DNA of 64,000 bases from Massilia sp. 9096 (GCF_000745265.1 NZ_JQNN01000001.1:124001-188000); one strand, 5' to 3'. Shown: positions 43,634 through 52,671, counted from the stretch's first letter. The notes: a model not told the origin generated them from the sequence alone. Made by a program: numbers and translations.

Positions 43634-45082
43634 TCAGTACCGGCTCGGGGCAATCATCTCCGCATAGTCGTACAGCGCGCCGAGGATGTCCTGCGCACGC
43701 TCGTCCGCGGTTTCCGACAGCGCGTCGATCTCGGCGAACAACTGGTCGACCGTGCGCGCCCCATGCATGCCTTCGAACAGGCGCGCGGCGCGGTGCTCTT
43801 CCCAGCTTTGCGCTTCCTCGCCTTGCAGGCTGTCGGGGAAGTTGCGCGCGCGGTAGCGGAACAGCAGGTCGGTCAGGCGCGTGTCCTCGAAGCCAGGGCG
43901 GCTTGCGGCCAGCTGGTGCGGCGCATGCCCCCGCAGCGTTTCCAGGCGGCGGCGGTCGCCTTGCGAGACGAACCCGCCGTACAGGTCTTCGTCGACGTCG
44001 ACCGGCGCCGTGGCCGCGTCGCGCTGGAACACCTGCTGCCAGGTGGCCGTCATGTCCGGCCCGGCGGCGGCCACGCGCGCGTGCGCGAGGCAGCGTTCGA
44101 GGTCGAGTTGCCACTTGGCCGCCATCTCAGGCTTGAGCGTTTTCAGGTTACCGACCAGCATCGGCGATTTGTTGATGTGCACGCTCTTGATCGGCAGGCG
44201 CGAGACGCCGTCGGGCAAATCGGCGCTGCGCGTGAACATGCGCTGGCGGATCGTCACCACGTCCAGGCCGAACAGTTCGGACGGGTCGTGGCGGCAATCC
44301 CAGACCAGCACTTCGTTCTTGTTGGTCGGGTGGGCGGCCAGCGGCCAGACCACGGCCAGGCAGCCTTGCTCGGCCGGGAACATGCCGGACACGTGCAGGA
44401 AGGGCTGGCGGCGCGATTTTTCCAGGTGCAGGCCCATCTCCGCCGAGACCTTGTCCTTGCGCCGCAGCTCGAGGCAGAAGTCGAACAGTTTCGGCTGGCG
44501 CTGGCGCAGCAGGCGCGCCATGCCGATGGTGGCGCGCACGTCGGACAGCGCGTCGTGCGCCGCCTCGTGCTGCAGGCCGTTGACGCGGGTGAGATCCTCG
44601 AGGCGGAAGCTGGGCCGGCCGTCGTCCTTTTGCGGCCAGGTGATGCCGTCCGGGCGCAGCGCATAGGCCATCCGCACCACGTCGAGCAGATCCCAGCGCC
44701 CGCAATTGTTTTGCCACTCGCGCGCGTACGGGTCGATCAGGTTGCGCCAGAACAGGAAGCGCGTGACTTCGTCGTCGAAGCGGATCGTGTTGTAGCCGAC
44801 GCCGATCGTGCCCGGCTCGCTGAACGCGGCGTGCACTTGCGCGGCGAACTCGTGCTCGGGCACGCCGTGCTCGAGGCAGTGCTGGGGCGTGATGCCGGTG
44901 ATCAGGCAGGCTTGCGGGTCGGGCAGGTAATCGGGCGCCGGCTGGCAATACAGCATGATGGGATCGCCGATTTCGTTCAGCTCGGCGTCGGTGCGGATCG
45001 CGGCGAACTGTGCGGGGCGGTCGCGGCGCGGCACGGCGCCGAAGGTTTCATAGTCGTGCCAGAGGAAGGTCAGGGAACTCAT
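43634..45082 (-). CDS. sbcB: Exodeoxyribonuclease I
   Basis: The 482-residue protein starts FLWHDYETFGAVPRRDRPAQFAAIRTD, the DEDDh exonuclease motif I (D-x-E). NTIRFDDEVTRFLFWRNLIDPY and HDALSDVRATIGMARLL supply motifs II and III. The SH3-like and C-terminal helical domains follow, giving the usual E. coli SbcB length (475). It degrades single-stranded DNA 3' to 5' in recombination and mismatch repair. It is a single gene convergent with the hybrid kinase (7 bases between stops). Confidence 0.93.
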   Translation of the reverse strand: MSSLTFLWHDYETFGAVPRRDRPAQFAAIRTDAELNEIGDPIMLYCQPAPDYLPDPQACLITGITPQHCLEHGVPEHEFAAQVHAAFSEPGTIGVGYNTIRFDDEVTRFLFWRNLIDPYAREWQNNCGRWDLLDVVRMAYALRPDGITWPQKDDGRPSFRLEDLTRVNGLQHEAAHDALSDVRATIGMARLLRQRQPKLFDFCLELRRKDKVSAEMGLHLEKSRRQPFLHVSGMFPAEQGCLAVVWPLAAHPTNKNEVLVWDCRHDPSELFGLDVVTIRQRMFTRSADLPDGVSRLPIKSVHINKSPMLVGNLKTLKPEMAAKWQLDLERCLAHARVAAAGPDMTATWQQVFQRDAATAPVDVDEDLYGGFVSQGDRRRLETLRGHAPHQLAASRPGFEDTRLTDLLFRYRARNFPDSLQGEEAQSWEEHRAARLFEGMHGARTVDQLFAEIDALSETADERAQDILGALYDYAEMIAPSRY

Positions 45083-45159
45083 GCCTGCATTCTAACTTGG
45101 CAGGCTGGCCCGTCCAAGGACCGGCTCGAGCGTCAGCTCAAGCACAACAGGGGAACCAA

Positions 45160-46116
45160 TCAGGTGCAGATACGGTCGCGCCCGGCCTGCTTGGCGCGGT
45201 ACAGCGCGGCGTCCGCATCTGCGACCAGGCTGCGTTCGTCCTGGTGCGAGTCCAGGCTGGCCACGCCGAACGAGCCGGTCAGGTGCGGCAGCGGCAGGCG
45301 CATGTCGTCGAACACCACGCTCTCGCGCAGGCGCGCGCACAGGCGCTCGGCGACCAGCACGGCGGCGCTCAGCGCGGTGTGCGGCAGGATCGCCATCATT
45401 TCCTCGCCGCCATAGCGCACCGCAAAATCGGCGGGGCGCAGGCCGGCGCGGATGACCCCGGCCGCCGTGACCAGCGCGTGGTCGCCGATCATGTGGCCGT
45501 GGGTGTCGTTGAAGCGCTTGAAGTGGTCGAGGTCGATCATCACGAGCGACAGCGGCATGCCGTCCTGGCGCGCGCGCCCGACCAGCTTGGGCAGCATGTC
45601 GTTCAGCCAGGCGCGGTTGTACAGGCCGGTCAGGCCGTCGTTCATCGACAGCTGGCGGTAGAATTCGCCCAGCTTCTGGCGTCGCCGCAGCAGGGCGTTG
45701 GCGGCGCGGATACGGAAAGACAGAAGGCGCAGCAGGTTGCGCGCGACGCCGTTGTGCTGCTCGATCAGTTGCCACACGAGCTCGGGCTCGATCACCAGCA
45801 CCTCGCTGTCCTCGAGCGCGACGATGGATTCGAGGTTGGCGGCTTCGTCCAGCACGGCTTGCTCGCCGACGCTTTCGCCGGGCAGGATGCGGGTCAGGCC
45901 GCTGTCGCCGACGAAGCCTTCGGCCTCGATGCCGAGCGCGCCCGCCAGCACGATCAGCAGGCGCGCGTGCAAGCCCTCGACCCGGTTCCCACGCGTTACG
46001 CGCAGGACCGCGCAGCCGGCCAGCAGCCGCGTCACGGCCGGGGTGTCGGCGTCGCGCAGCAACTGCAGGTCGCGGATGGCGTAGCGGGACGCACCGAAGG
46101 TGCCGATCGAGTCCAT
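45160..46116 (-). CDS. Diguanylate cyclase with cyclic-nucleotide-binding-like sensor
   Basis: The 318-residue protein has an N-terminal cNMP-binding fold (about 15-140; ILPGESVGEQAVLDEAAN and VALEDSEVLVIEPELVWQLIE) and a C-terminal GGDEF domain: LSMNDGLTGLYNRAWLNDML, the metal and substrate site MIDLDHFKRFND and the active-site loop RYGGEEM (GGEE form). No RxxD inhibitory site is evident before the loop. It is cytosolic and should make c-di-GMP under control of the cNMP-like domain. It is divergent from the BtuF-like gene; a 19-bp palindrome lies between them. Confidence 0.88.
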   Translation of the reverse strand: MDSIGTFGASRYAIRDLQLLRDADTPAVTRLLAGCAVLRVTRGNRVEGLHARLLIVLAGALGIEAEGFVGDSGLTRILPGESVGEQAVLDEAANLESIVALEDSEVLVIEPELVWQLIEQHNGVARNLLRLLSFRIRAANALLRRRQKLGEFYRQLSMNDGLTGLYNRAWLNDMLPKLVGRARQDGMPLSLVMIDLDHFKRFNDTHGHMIGDHALVTAAGVIRAGLRPADFAVRYGGEEMMAILPHTALSAAVLVAERLCARLRESVVFDDMRLPLPHLTGSFGVASLDSHQDERSLVADADAALYRAKQAGRDRICT

Positions 46117-46160
46117 GGTGGAATTACAATTTCCTGCGGGAAGTAATTGACAGCCTGCAA

Positions 46161-46179
46161 TGATAACCCAGGGTTATCA
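46161..46179. promoter_or_regulatory. Perfect 19-bp palindrome in a divergent promoter region
   Basis: TGATAACCCAGGGTTATCA is a perfect palindrome around a single central A, in the 110-base space between the GGDEF gene and the BtuF-like gene, 48 bases before the latter's start. This is the shape of a homodimeric regulator operator. I cannot name the regulator. Confidence 0.6.
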
Positions 46180-46226
46180 AACGGAACGTCCTGGCGCCCG
46201 ATAAACAACAGTGTTCCAATAGCGGC

Positions 46227-47081
46227 ATGAACCCTCTCCCTGACAAGCGCGACCTGGTCGACGCCGCCGGCCAGTTCCACCCACCCGCGCCGGATGCGCG
46301 CATCGTCTGCCTGGTGCCTTCGATTACCGAACTGCTGTGCACGCTCGGCCTGGCCGGCAAGCTGGTCGGCCGCACGGGCTTTTGCATCCATCCGCACGAG
46401 GTGGTCGCGAGCATTCCCAAGGTCGGCGGCACCAAGGACGTCAACGTCGAGAAGATCCGCAAGCTCGCGCCGACCCACGTGGTGGTCAATATCGACGAGA
46501 ACGAAAAGCCGACCGTCGAGCGCCTGGCCGAATTCGTGCCGCACGTGGTGGTCACGCACCCGAATGCGCCGAGCGACAACCTGGCCCTGGCGCGCCTGCT
46601 GGGCGGCATCTTCGGGGCGCAGGAGGCGGCCGAACGCTGGTGCGCGGCGTTCGAGGACGCTCATGCACGCCTGCGCGCGGACCTCATCGACACGAACTCG
46701 CGCGCACCCGCGCCCGCGCCCGCGCGAACGGTCCTGTACTGCATCTGGCAGGATCCGTGGATGACGGTCTCGAAAGACACGTACATCGCGAACATGCTGG
46801 CTGAGCTCGGCTGGCAGGTGCCGCACCTTGGGGAGTTGCGCTATCCGCGCTTCGACTGGTCGCAGGCGCTGGTGGACGGCCTGGATGCGGTATTGCTGTC
46901 GACCGAGCCGTACCGCTTTACCGAGGCGCATGCGGATGCGCTGGAAAAGCAGATCGGGATTCCGGTGCTGCTGGTCGATGGCGAGATGATGTCCTGGTAT
47001 GGCAGCCGCGCGCTGGCGGGCTTGGACTACCTGCGCGAATTGCGTGCGCAGGTCGAAGGCCAGGCCGGCTCGGTCAGCTGA
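46227..47081 (+). CDS. BtuF-like helical-backbone metal receptor without signal peptide
   Basis: The 284-residue protein has the PBP class III fold of BtuF/FhuD: RIVCLVPSITELLCTLGLAGKLVGRTGFC, then VGGTKDVNVEKIRKLAPTHVVVN and LLSTEPYRFTEAHADALE. The N-terminus (MNPLPDKRDLVDAAG) has no signal peptide, and no permease or ATPase genes are near. It would thus be cytoplasmic unless the start is wrong; no upstream start adds a hydrophobic stretch. It may be an intracellular corrinoid or metal-binding protein. A run of Pro/Ala (APAPAPA) marks a flexible inter-lobe linker. Confidence 0.75.
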   Translation: MNPLPDKRDLVDAAGQFHPPAPDARIVCLVPSITELLCTLGLAGKLVGRTGFCIHPHEVVASIPKVGGTKDVNVEKIRKLAPTHVVVNIDENEKPTVERLAEFVPHVVVTHPNAPSDNLALARLLGGIFGAQEAAERWCAAFEDAHARLRADLIDTNSRAPAPAPARTVLYCIWQDPWMTVSKDTYIANMLAELGWQVPHLGELRYPRFDWSQALVDGLDAVLLSTEPYRFTEAHADALEKQIGIPVLLVDGEMMSWYGSRALAGLDYLRELRAQVEGQAGSVS

Positions 47082-47103
47082 CCATGCCGGCCCGGCCGGG
47101 GCA

Positions 47104-47490
47104 TTACGCGTTGTCGGTCAAGCCCTTGTACGACTCGGGAGCGACGTCCTCATCCATCGGTTTCGGTTCGCGCTTGTTCTTGTCGTTCAGGCGGCCCAGC
47201 GAGTGGTCGAGCGCGCGCTGCAGCTTGCTGGCGGCGTTCGAGATCGACAGGTGCAGGTTTTCCGCGTGGGCGTGCACCACCACCGGCGCGTAGCCGGTCA
47301 CGCGCGCTTCCATCATGCAGCCGTTGCTGCCGTCTTCCTGCTTTTGGCTGTTTTCGTTGCTCAGGTGAACGTCAACGCGGCGGACGTGGTCGCCGAAACG
47401 GCCGATGGCCGATTCGACGGCGTCGCGCACGCGTTCGTCCAGGCCTTGGTGACGGTCGATAGTGTTGTCAGTATTGATATTGATTTCCAT
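47104..47490 (-). CDS. HPF/RaiA-family ribosome-associated inhibitor
   Basis: The 128-residue protein is a hibernation-promoting/sigma-54-modulation family member: MEININTDNTIDRHQGLDERVRDAVESAIGRFGDHVRRVDVHLSNEN, then MEARVTGYAPVVVHAHAENLHLSISNAASKLQRAL. ATG 47490 is preceded by GGAGGAAT; the longer frame to 47601 is rejected. It binds the 30S decoding centre in stationary phase. The C-terminal charged tail (KNKREPKPMDED) is unlike the long-HPF dimerisation domain. Monocistronic. Confidence 0.85.
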   Translation of the reverse strand: MEININTDNTIDRHQGLDERVRDAVESAIGRFGDHVRRVDVHLSNENSQKQEDGSNGCMMEARVTGYAPVVVHAHAENLHLSISNAASKLQRALDHSLGRLNDKNKREPKPMDEDVAPESYKGLTDNA

Positions 47491-47608
47491 ATATTCCTCC
47501 AATGTGGTGCCATTGGGGCCGATGTTACACGCTTTGCATGAAAACGCGCGTCCAGTAGGGTGCGCTCGGCCTCCAGGCTGGCAATTCGGCGAGGAATTCA
47601 ATGGCTCA

Positions 47609-48313
47609 TCAGCTATTCACCAGGCTGGCCGCGATGTTGACCGACAGCCCCAGGATCACCAGGTTGAAGAAGAAGGACAGCAGGCAGTGGCCCAGCACCA
47701 GCTTGCGCATGCCGCGGTTCATGATCTGCACGTCCGAGGTCTGGACCGCGATCGACAGCGTGAACGAGAAGTACAGGAAGTCCCAGTAGTTCGGCTGCAC
47801 GTGGCCTTCGGGGAACTTCAAGGGCAGCGTGTTCTTGTTGGCCGTGTAGTATAGGTGGGCGTAGTGGAAGCAGTACATCACGCCGACCAGCAGCCAGGAG
47901 CCGATCACGGTCAGCGCGGTGAAGGCGTAGCGCAGCGCCGCCTGGTGTCCCGATGCGTCCTTCATGTTCGACAGTTCGGACACGATCGCGTACACCGAGA
48001 ACATGGCGCCGATGATGACCGCGGTGAGCACCACGCCGCCGGTTTCGTCCTGGCGCTCGGCGATCGAGCGCACCTGGCTGTGGTCGGCGCGGATCATGGT
48101 CCAGCCCATCGTCATCAGGTAGGCCCAGGCGCCGCTGTTCCAGCCCATCAGGGCGCGCTGCAGGCCGCTATGCTGGCCCGGCGCCAGCAGGGCCACCGCG
48201 ATCCCGAGCAGGGCCGCGGCCAGCAGGTAGGGACGGCTGCGGATGAAGCGTACCAGCCAGTTGTCCTTGTGACGCTCGCCGCCGCGGTTACGTTGGGGGA
48301 TCGGATTGTCCAT
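47609..48313 (-). CDS. DUF1345 membrane protein
   Basis: The 234-residue protein has about five TM segments (RPYLLAAALLGIAVALLA, VLTAVIIGAMFSVYAIVSEL, ALTVIGSWLLVGVMYCFHYAHLYY, FLYFSFTLSIAVQTSDVQI, LGHCLLSFFFNLVILGLSVNIAASL). The FLYFSFTLSIAVQTSDV motif is characteristic of DUF1345. No function is known. The start at 48313 gives MDNPIPQ; a start at 48349 would overlap the MFS gene by 35 bases. It follows the MFS gene with one base between stop and start, so they form an operon. Confidence 0.82.
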   Translation of the reverse strand: MDNPIPQRNRGGERHKDNWLVRFIRSRPYLLAAALLGIAVALLAPGQHSGLQRALMGWNSGAWAYLMTMGWTMIRADHSQVRSIAERQDETGGVVLTAVIIGAMFSVYAIVSELSNMKDASGHQAALRYAFTALTVIGSWLLVGVMYCFHYAHLYYTANKNTLPLKFPEGHVQPNYWDFLYFSFTLSIAVQTSDVQIMNRGMRKLVLGHCLLSFFFNLVILGLSVNIAASLVNS

Positions 48314-48314
48314 G

Positions 48315-49574
48315 TCAGCCGGCCTTTTGCGCGGCTTCTTCGGCCGCATGGTGGGGGAAACGGTCCATCCGCGACAGGACCGTGAACAGTTTCATCCAGA
48401 TACCGGTGACGGCCAGCGTGGCGGCGCCGCCGATGACGATCGCGCGCACCAGGCCGAACCAGCTGGCGGTCAGGCCCGATTCGAATTCGCCCAGCTCGTT
48501 GGACGCGCCGATGAACACCGAGTTGACCGCGCTGACGCGGCCGCGGATCTCGTCCGGCGTCTCGTACTGCACCAGCAGATGGCGGATGTAGACGCTGACC
48601 ATGTCGCCGCAGCCGAGCAGGAACAGCGCCACCAGCGCCACCGCGAACTGGCCCGTCAGGCCCATCACCACGGTGGACAGGCCGAACAGCGCGACCCCGC
48701 CGAACATCCACTTGCCGACGTGGCGCTTGATCGGCCAGAAGGCCAGCGCGATCGAACACAGGGTGGCGCCGGCGCCGGGCGCGGTGCGCAGCCAGCCCAG
48801 GCTGGTCGGGCCGGCGTGCAGGACGTCGTGCGCGTAGGCCGGCAGCAGGGCGGTGGCGCCGCCGAACAGCACCGCGAACAGGTCGAGCGAGATCGCGCCC
48901 AGCACGATCGGGCGCGACCAGACGAAGCGGATGCCCTCGAACAGCGTGTGCCAGCTGACCGGCGCCGTGCTGCGCGCCTGCGGGGCGCTCTTGGTGCACG
49001 ACATCAGGATCACGGCGAGCACCAGCAGCGTGCTCGATACCGCATACACGACGTTCGGGCCGAAGCGGTATATCAGGCCGCCCAGCACCGGACCGAGGAT
49101 GATCGCCACCTGCATGCTGGAGGAGGCCAGCGCCACCGCCTGCGAGAAGTCCTTGGTCGAGACCAGGTTGCGCAGCACCGCCTGCTGCGCCGGCATCATG
49201 AAGGCGCGTGCGCTGCCATAGATGACCAGCACCGCGTACACCGGCCACACCGTGTGGCTGCCGGACAGCGTGAAGCCGACCAGCAGCAGGCTGCACAGCA
49301 GCTGGGTGGCCTGGCAGGCGATCACGATGTTGCGGCGGTCGTGGGTATCGGCGACGTGGCCGGCCCACAGGATCAGCACCAGGAAAGGCGCGAACTGCGC
49401 CAGGCCGATCAGGCCGAGGTCGAACAGGCTGTGGGTGATCTGGTAGACCTGCCAGCCGACCGCCACGCTCTGCATCTGGACGGCGAGCGTGCCGAGGAAG
49501 CGCGAGGACAGGTAGAACGAGACGTTGGGGATGCGCAGGACGCCGAGGCGTCCCGTGGAAGAAGGCACGGACAT
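48315..49574 (-). CDS. MFS transporter (MFS_3/EntS-like)
   Basis: The protein is 419 residues with about 11-12 TM segments. VGWQVYQITHSLFDLGLIGLAQFAPFL and GHVADTHDRRNIVI (motif A) identify an EntS/DHA3-type exporter, and YGSARAFMMPAQQAVLRNLV is typical of this group. It may export a siderophore or another small molecule, but no biosynthetic genes are near. ATG 49574 (MSVPSST) is preferred; an in-frame ATG at 49601 adds nine residues. Confidence 0.8.
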   Translation of the reverse strand: MSVPSSTGRLGVLRIPNVSFYLSSRFLGTLAVQMQSVAVGWQVYQITHSLFDLGLIGLAQFAPFLVLILWAGHVADTHDRRNIVIACQATQLLCSLLLVGFTLSGSHTVWPVYAVLVIYGSARAFMMPAQQAVLRNLVSTKDFSQAVALASSSMQVAIILGPVLGGLIYRFGPNVVYAVSSTLLVLAVILMSCTKSAPQARSTAPVSWHTLFEGIRFVWSRPIVLGAISLDLFAVLFGGATALLPAYAHDVLHAGPTSLGWLRTAPGAGATLCSIALAFWPIKRHVGKWMFGGVALFGLSTVVMGLTGQFAVALVALFLLGCGDMVSVYIRHLLVQYETPDEIRGRVSAVNSVFIGASNELGEFESGLTASWFGLVRAIVIGGAATLAVTGIWMKLFTVLSRMDRFPHHAAEEAAQKAG

Positions 49575-49721
49575 AGAAATGGAGAGGTGGCAAGAATGCA
49601 AACTCCATTGTGCCCGAACTATTCGATATACGCTGTCTTGACAGGGCCAACGTAATGCAGCGGTAATGCGCGGACGGCGTGGCCGCCCGCGCTGCGGCGT
49701 CCGATCACGCCGCGGCGGCCC

Positions 49722-50510
49722 TTATGGCTTGACGAAGCGGAGCGCGAACTTGTCGTCCGGCGCGCCGTTCATCTTGAAGAAAGGCTGGTCGCGCGGGTCG
49801 GACGGGGCGCGCAGGTAGTCGCTTTTCGCGTCGACCTTGAAGCCGGCGCGCGTGAATTCCTCGACCACGCTGTCCTCGTCGATGCGGTGCAGGGTCTTGG
49901 TCGCCGACAGGCCGCTGCCTTTCTTGGCGGCGTTGTCGATGACGACCACATGGCCGCCCGGCTTGAGCGCGTCGAACAGGTGCTTGTCCATCGCCGCCCG
50001 GTCGGTCGGGGTGTTGACGATGTCGTGGTAGTTCATGTTGATGGTGATGAGGTCGAGCGGCGGCGTGCCCTTCGGGATCGGGTCGTCGAAGCTGCTCACC
50101 ACGGCGTGCAGGTTGGCCACCGTGTTGTCGGCCAGACGCTCGCTCAGCTTGGTGTTGGGCTTGGTGTTCTGGGCCCAGACTTCGCCTTTCGGGCCGACCG
50201 CGGCGGTGAGCAGCGCGGCGGTGCTGCCGCCGGCCGAGACCAGGTCGAACGCCTTCATGCCGGGCTTGACCTGGGCAAAGGCGAGGAATTCGGCCGGCTT
50301 GCGGCGATCGTCGTCCTTGCGGTCGTCGCCGTTGCGGATCGGGCTGTTGATGGCGGCGGCGTACGGGCCGGCCGGCGCGCTGGAGGCGGCGGCTGGCTGC
50401 GTGGCCGACTGGGCAGAGACGCCGCCGGCCGCGAGGGCGGTGCACAGGGCGAGCAGCACTGGAGCAAAGACGGGAGCGAAGACGGGAGCTGAGCGAAGCG
50501 AGGTAGGCAT
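49722..50510 (-). CDS. Exported class I methyltransferase-like protein
   Basis: The 262-residue protein has a signal peptide in which FAPV is repeated by a short tandem DNA repeat, with cleavage likely after VSAQ. The mature domain has the fold order of SAM methyltransferases: motif I FDLVSAGGSTAALLTAAVG, DLITINMNYHD, then LKPGGHVVVID. Exported proteins of this type (COG4798) are common in proteobacteria with no known substrate; SAM is not thought to be available in the periplasm. The glycine motif DLVSAGGST departs from the usual D-x-G-x-G, so SAM binding may be lost. Confidence 0.75.
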   Translation of the reverse strand: MPTSLRSAPVFAPVFAPVLLALCTALAAGGVSAQSATQPAAASSAPAGPYAAAINSPIRNGDDRKDDDRRKPAEFLAFAQVKPGMKAFDLVSAGGSTAALLTAAVGPKGEVWAQNTKPNTKLSERLADNTVANLHAVVSSFDDPIPKGTPPLDLITINMNYHDIVNTPTDRAAMDKHLFDALKPGGHVVVIDNAAKKGSGLSATKTLHRIDEDSVVEEFTRAGFKVDAKSDYLRAPSDPRDQPFFKMNGAPDDKFALRFVKP

Positions 50511-50606
50511 GGTTGACCCTTGTTGGTTGTCGGGAAGCCGGCCGGCGCCGGCGCGGCTCCACCATACCTCAAAATCGCGTCGCTATACGGCTGTGACCGC
50601 GCTTTG

Positions 50607-51635
50607 TTACGGCTGGGCGGCGTCGGCCTCGGTGGTGAAGGCGTCGGCGTAGAACTCGTCCGCCGGCAGGCCGCATTGTCCGACGTAGTCGCGCCGCGCC
50701 GAATCGACCATGACGGGTGCGCCGCAGGCGTACACCTGGTGCTGCGACAGGTCGGGGATGTCCTGCATCACGGCCGCGTGCACGTAGCCGGTGCGGCCGG
50801 TCCAGGCATCTTCCGGCAGGGCGTCCGAGATCACCGGCACGTAGCTGAACCAGGGCAGCTCGCGCGCCCACTGTTCGCACAGTTCGTGCATGTACAGGTC
50901 TTGCGGACGGCGTCCGCCCCAGTAGAGTACGGTCGGACGTTCGGAACCCAGGTGGATCATGTGCTCGACCAGTGCCTTGACCGGCGCGAAGCCGGTGCCC
51001 GATGCCAGCATCACGATCGGCTTGTCGGAATCCTCGCGCAGGAAGAAAGTGCCCAGCGGCCCTTCGAAGCGCAGGATGTCGCGCTCCTTCATGGTCGAGA
51101 ACACGTGGTCGGTGAACACGCCGCCGGGCAGGTGGCGGATGTGCAGCTCGAGCGGCCCGCTGTACGAGGGCGCGTTCGAGATGCTGTAGGCGCGCCGTTT
51201 GCCGTCCCTGAGCAGGAATTCGAGGTACTGGCCGGCGCGGTAGGCCAGCGCCTCGTTGGCCGGCAGCTGCAGCGTCAGGACGACGACGTCGGGCGCGGCG
51301 CGGCGGATGCCGGTCACGCGGGTCGGCATCTTGCGGATCGGGTATTCGGTGCTGCCGCCGACTTCGCGCGCCTCGATCACCAGGTCGGACTGCGGCACGG
51401 CGCAGCAGAACAGCGCGTAGCCCTGCAGCTTTTCCTGGTCGGACAGGGCGCGCGGCTGGTGCGGCATGTGGCGGATCGTGCCTTCGACGACCTTGCCCTT
51501 GCAGGAACCGCAGGCGCCGTTCTTGCAGCCGTAGGGCAGCCCGATGCCATGGCGGATCGCAGCCGCGAGCACGGTGTCGTCCTGCTCGCACTCGTAGTGG
51601 TGGCTGCTGGGCTGGACAGTGATCTGGAACGTCAT
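50607..51635 (-). CDS. CDP-6-deoxy-delta-3,4-glucoseen reductase-like ferredoxin-NAD(P) reductase
   Basis: The 342-residue protein has an N-terminal plant-type [2Fe-2S] domain (CKNGACGSCKG, then LFCCA, the C-x4-C-x2-C...C set), an FAD domain (RAYSISNAPS) and an NAD domain (MLASGTGFAPVKALVEHM, VYACGAP). This is the AscD/Dmp-type order often named CDP-6-deoxy-delta-3,4-glucoseen reductase in Burkholderiales, where it is usually just an electron donor, perhaps to a riboflavin- or ubiquinone-linked enzyme. The start at 51635 has CCGAGGA upstream and is only 12 bases from the divergent gene. Confidence 0.87.
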   Translation of the reverse strand: MTFQITVQPSSHHYECEQDDTVLAAAIRHGIGLPYGCKNGACGSCKGKVVEGTIRHMPHQPRALSDQEKLQGYALFCCAVPQSDLVIEAREVGGSTEYPIRKMPTRVTGIRRAAPDVVVLTLQLPANEALAYRAGQYLEFLLRDGKRRAYSISNAPSYSGPLELHIRHLPGGVFTDHVFSTMKERDILRFEGPLGTFFLREDSDKPIVMLASGTGFAPVKALVEHMIHLGSERPTVLYWGGRRPQDLYMHELCEQWARELPWFSYVPVISDALPEDAWTGRTGYVHAAVMQDIPDLSQHQVYACGAPVMVDSARRDYVGQCGLPADEFYADAFTTEADAAQP

Positions 51636-51647
51636 ACAATCCTCGGA

Positions 51648-52553
51648 ATGAAAATCTTCAAAAACAAAACTCTTGGGCTCGGCAAGCCGCGCCTGCTCGT
51701 GGTCGGTTGCGGCGACGTCGGCATGCGCCTGCTGCCGTATGTGGCCGGACGCTTCCGTGTCTTTGCGCTGACCAGCCAGCCTGAACGGCGGCAGGCGCTG
51801 CGCGCGGCCGGGGCGATCCCGATCGTGGCCGACCTCGACCGCCCGCGCACGCTGGCGCGCCTGAAGGGGCTCGCGCAATACGTCGTGCACCTGGCGCCGC
51901 CGCCCGCGCAGGGCGCGTTGGATTTGCGTACACGCAATTTGACCGCCATTCTACCCGAGGGGGCGCGCGTCGTTTATATCAGCACCACCGGCGTGTACGG
52001 CGACCGCGCCGGCGCCTTGACGCCGGAAACCACGCCGGTGGCGCCGCGCAACGCCCGCGCCGGGCGCCGCGTCGACGCCGAACGGGTGCTGCGCGCCTGG
52101 GCGCTGGCTTCGAAAGGAAAGGTCGCGATCCTGCGCGCCCCGGGCATCTACGCGCTCGATCGGCTGCCGCTCGAGCGCCTGCAGCGCGGCACACCGGCCT
52201 TGCACGCGCAGGACGACGTGTACACCAACCACATCCACGCCGACGACCTGGCGCGCCTGGTCGCGCTGGCGCTGTTTCGCGCATTGCCCGGCCGGGTCTA
52301 CAACGCCTCCGACGACACGCGCATGCGGATGGGCGAGTACTTCGACGCCGTCGCCGATGCATATGGCCTGGCGCGTCCGCCGCGCCTGGCGCGCGCCGAG
52401 CTGGCGGCGGCGGTGTCGCCGATGCTGCTGTCGTTCATGTCGGAGTCGCGCCAGCTGGTCAACAACCGCATCAAGCGCGAGCTGCGCGCGCGCCTGCGCT
52501 ACACGCGGGTGGAGGATTTCCTGGCGGAGCAAATAGCTGGCCGAGGGAAATAA
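51648..52553 (+). CDS. NAD-dependent epimerase/dehydratase family protein (YeeZ-like)
   Basis: The 301-residue extended SDR has the shortened coenzyme motif LLVVGCGDVGMRLLPYV, then VVYISTTGVYGDRAGALTPETT (catalytic Tyr region modified) and VYTNHIHADDLARLVALAL. Such YeeZ-like proteins are annotated as epimerases, but the usual Y-x-x-x-K is altered and the reaction is unknown. The ATG 51648 is 12 bases from the divergent reductase start, so neither gene has room for its own promoter between them. Stop at 52551-52553. Confidence 0.8.
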   Translation: MKIFKNKTLGLGKPRLLVVGCGDVGMRLLPYVAGRFRVFALTSQPERRQALRAAGAIPIVADLDRPRTLARLKGLAQYVVHLAPPPAQGALDLRTRNLTAILPEGARVVYISTTGVYGDRAGALTPETTPVAPRNARAGRRVDAERVLRAWALASKGKVAILRAPGIYALDRLPLERLQRGTPALHAQDDVYTNHIHADDLARLVALALFRALPGRVYNASDDTRMRMGEYFDAVADAYGLARPPRLARAELAAAVSPMLLSFMSESRQLVNNRIKRELRARLRYTRVEDFLAEQIAGRGK

Positions 52554-52671
52554 GAACGGCTTAAGAAAACGATAACGGGCCTGCGTATGATTCGATTTCG
52601 CCAAAGAGCGGTTGAAATTACAAGACGCCGTCCCCAAACCTACCGTATGTCCCGTTATCCGAAAGTTGACC

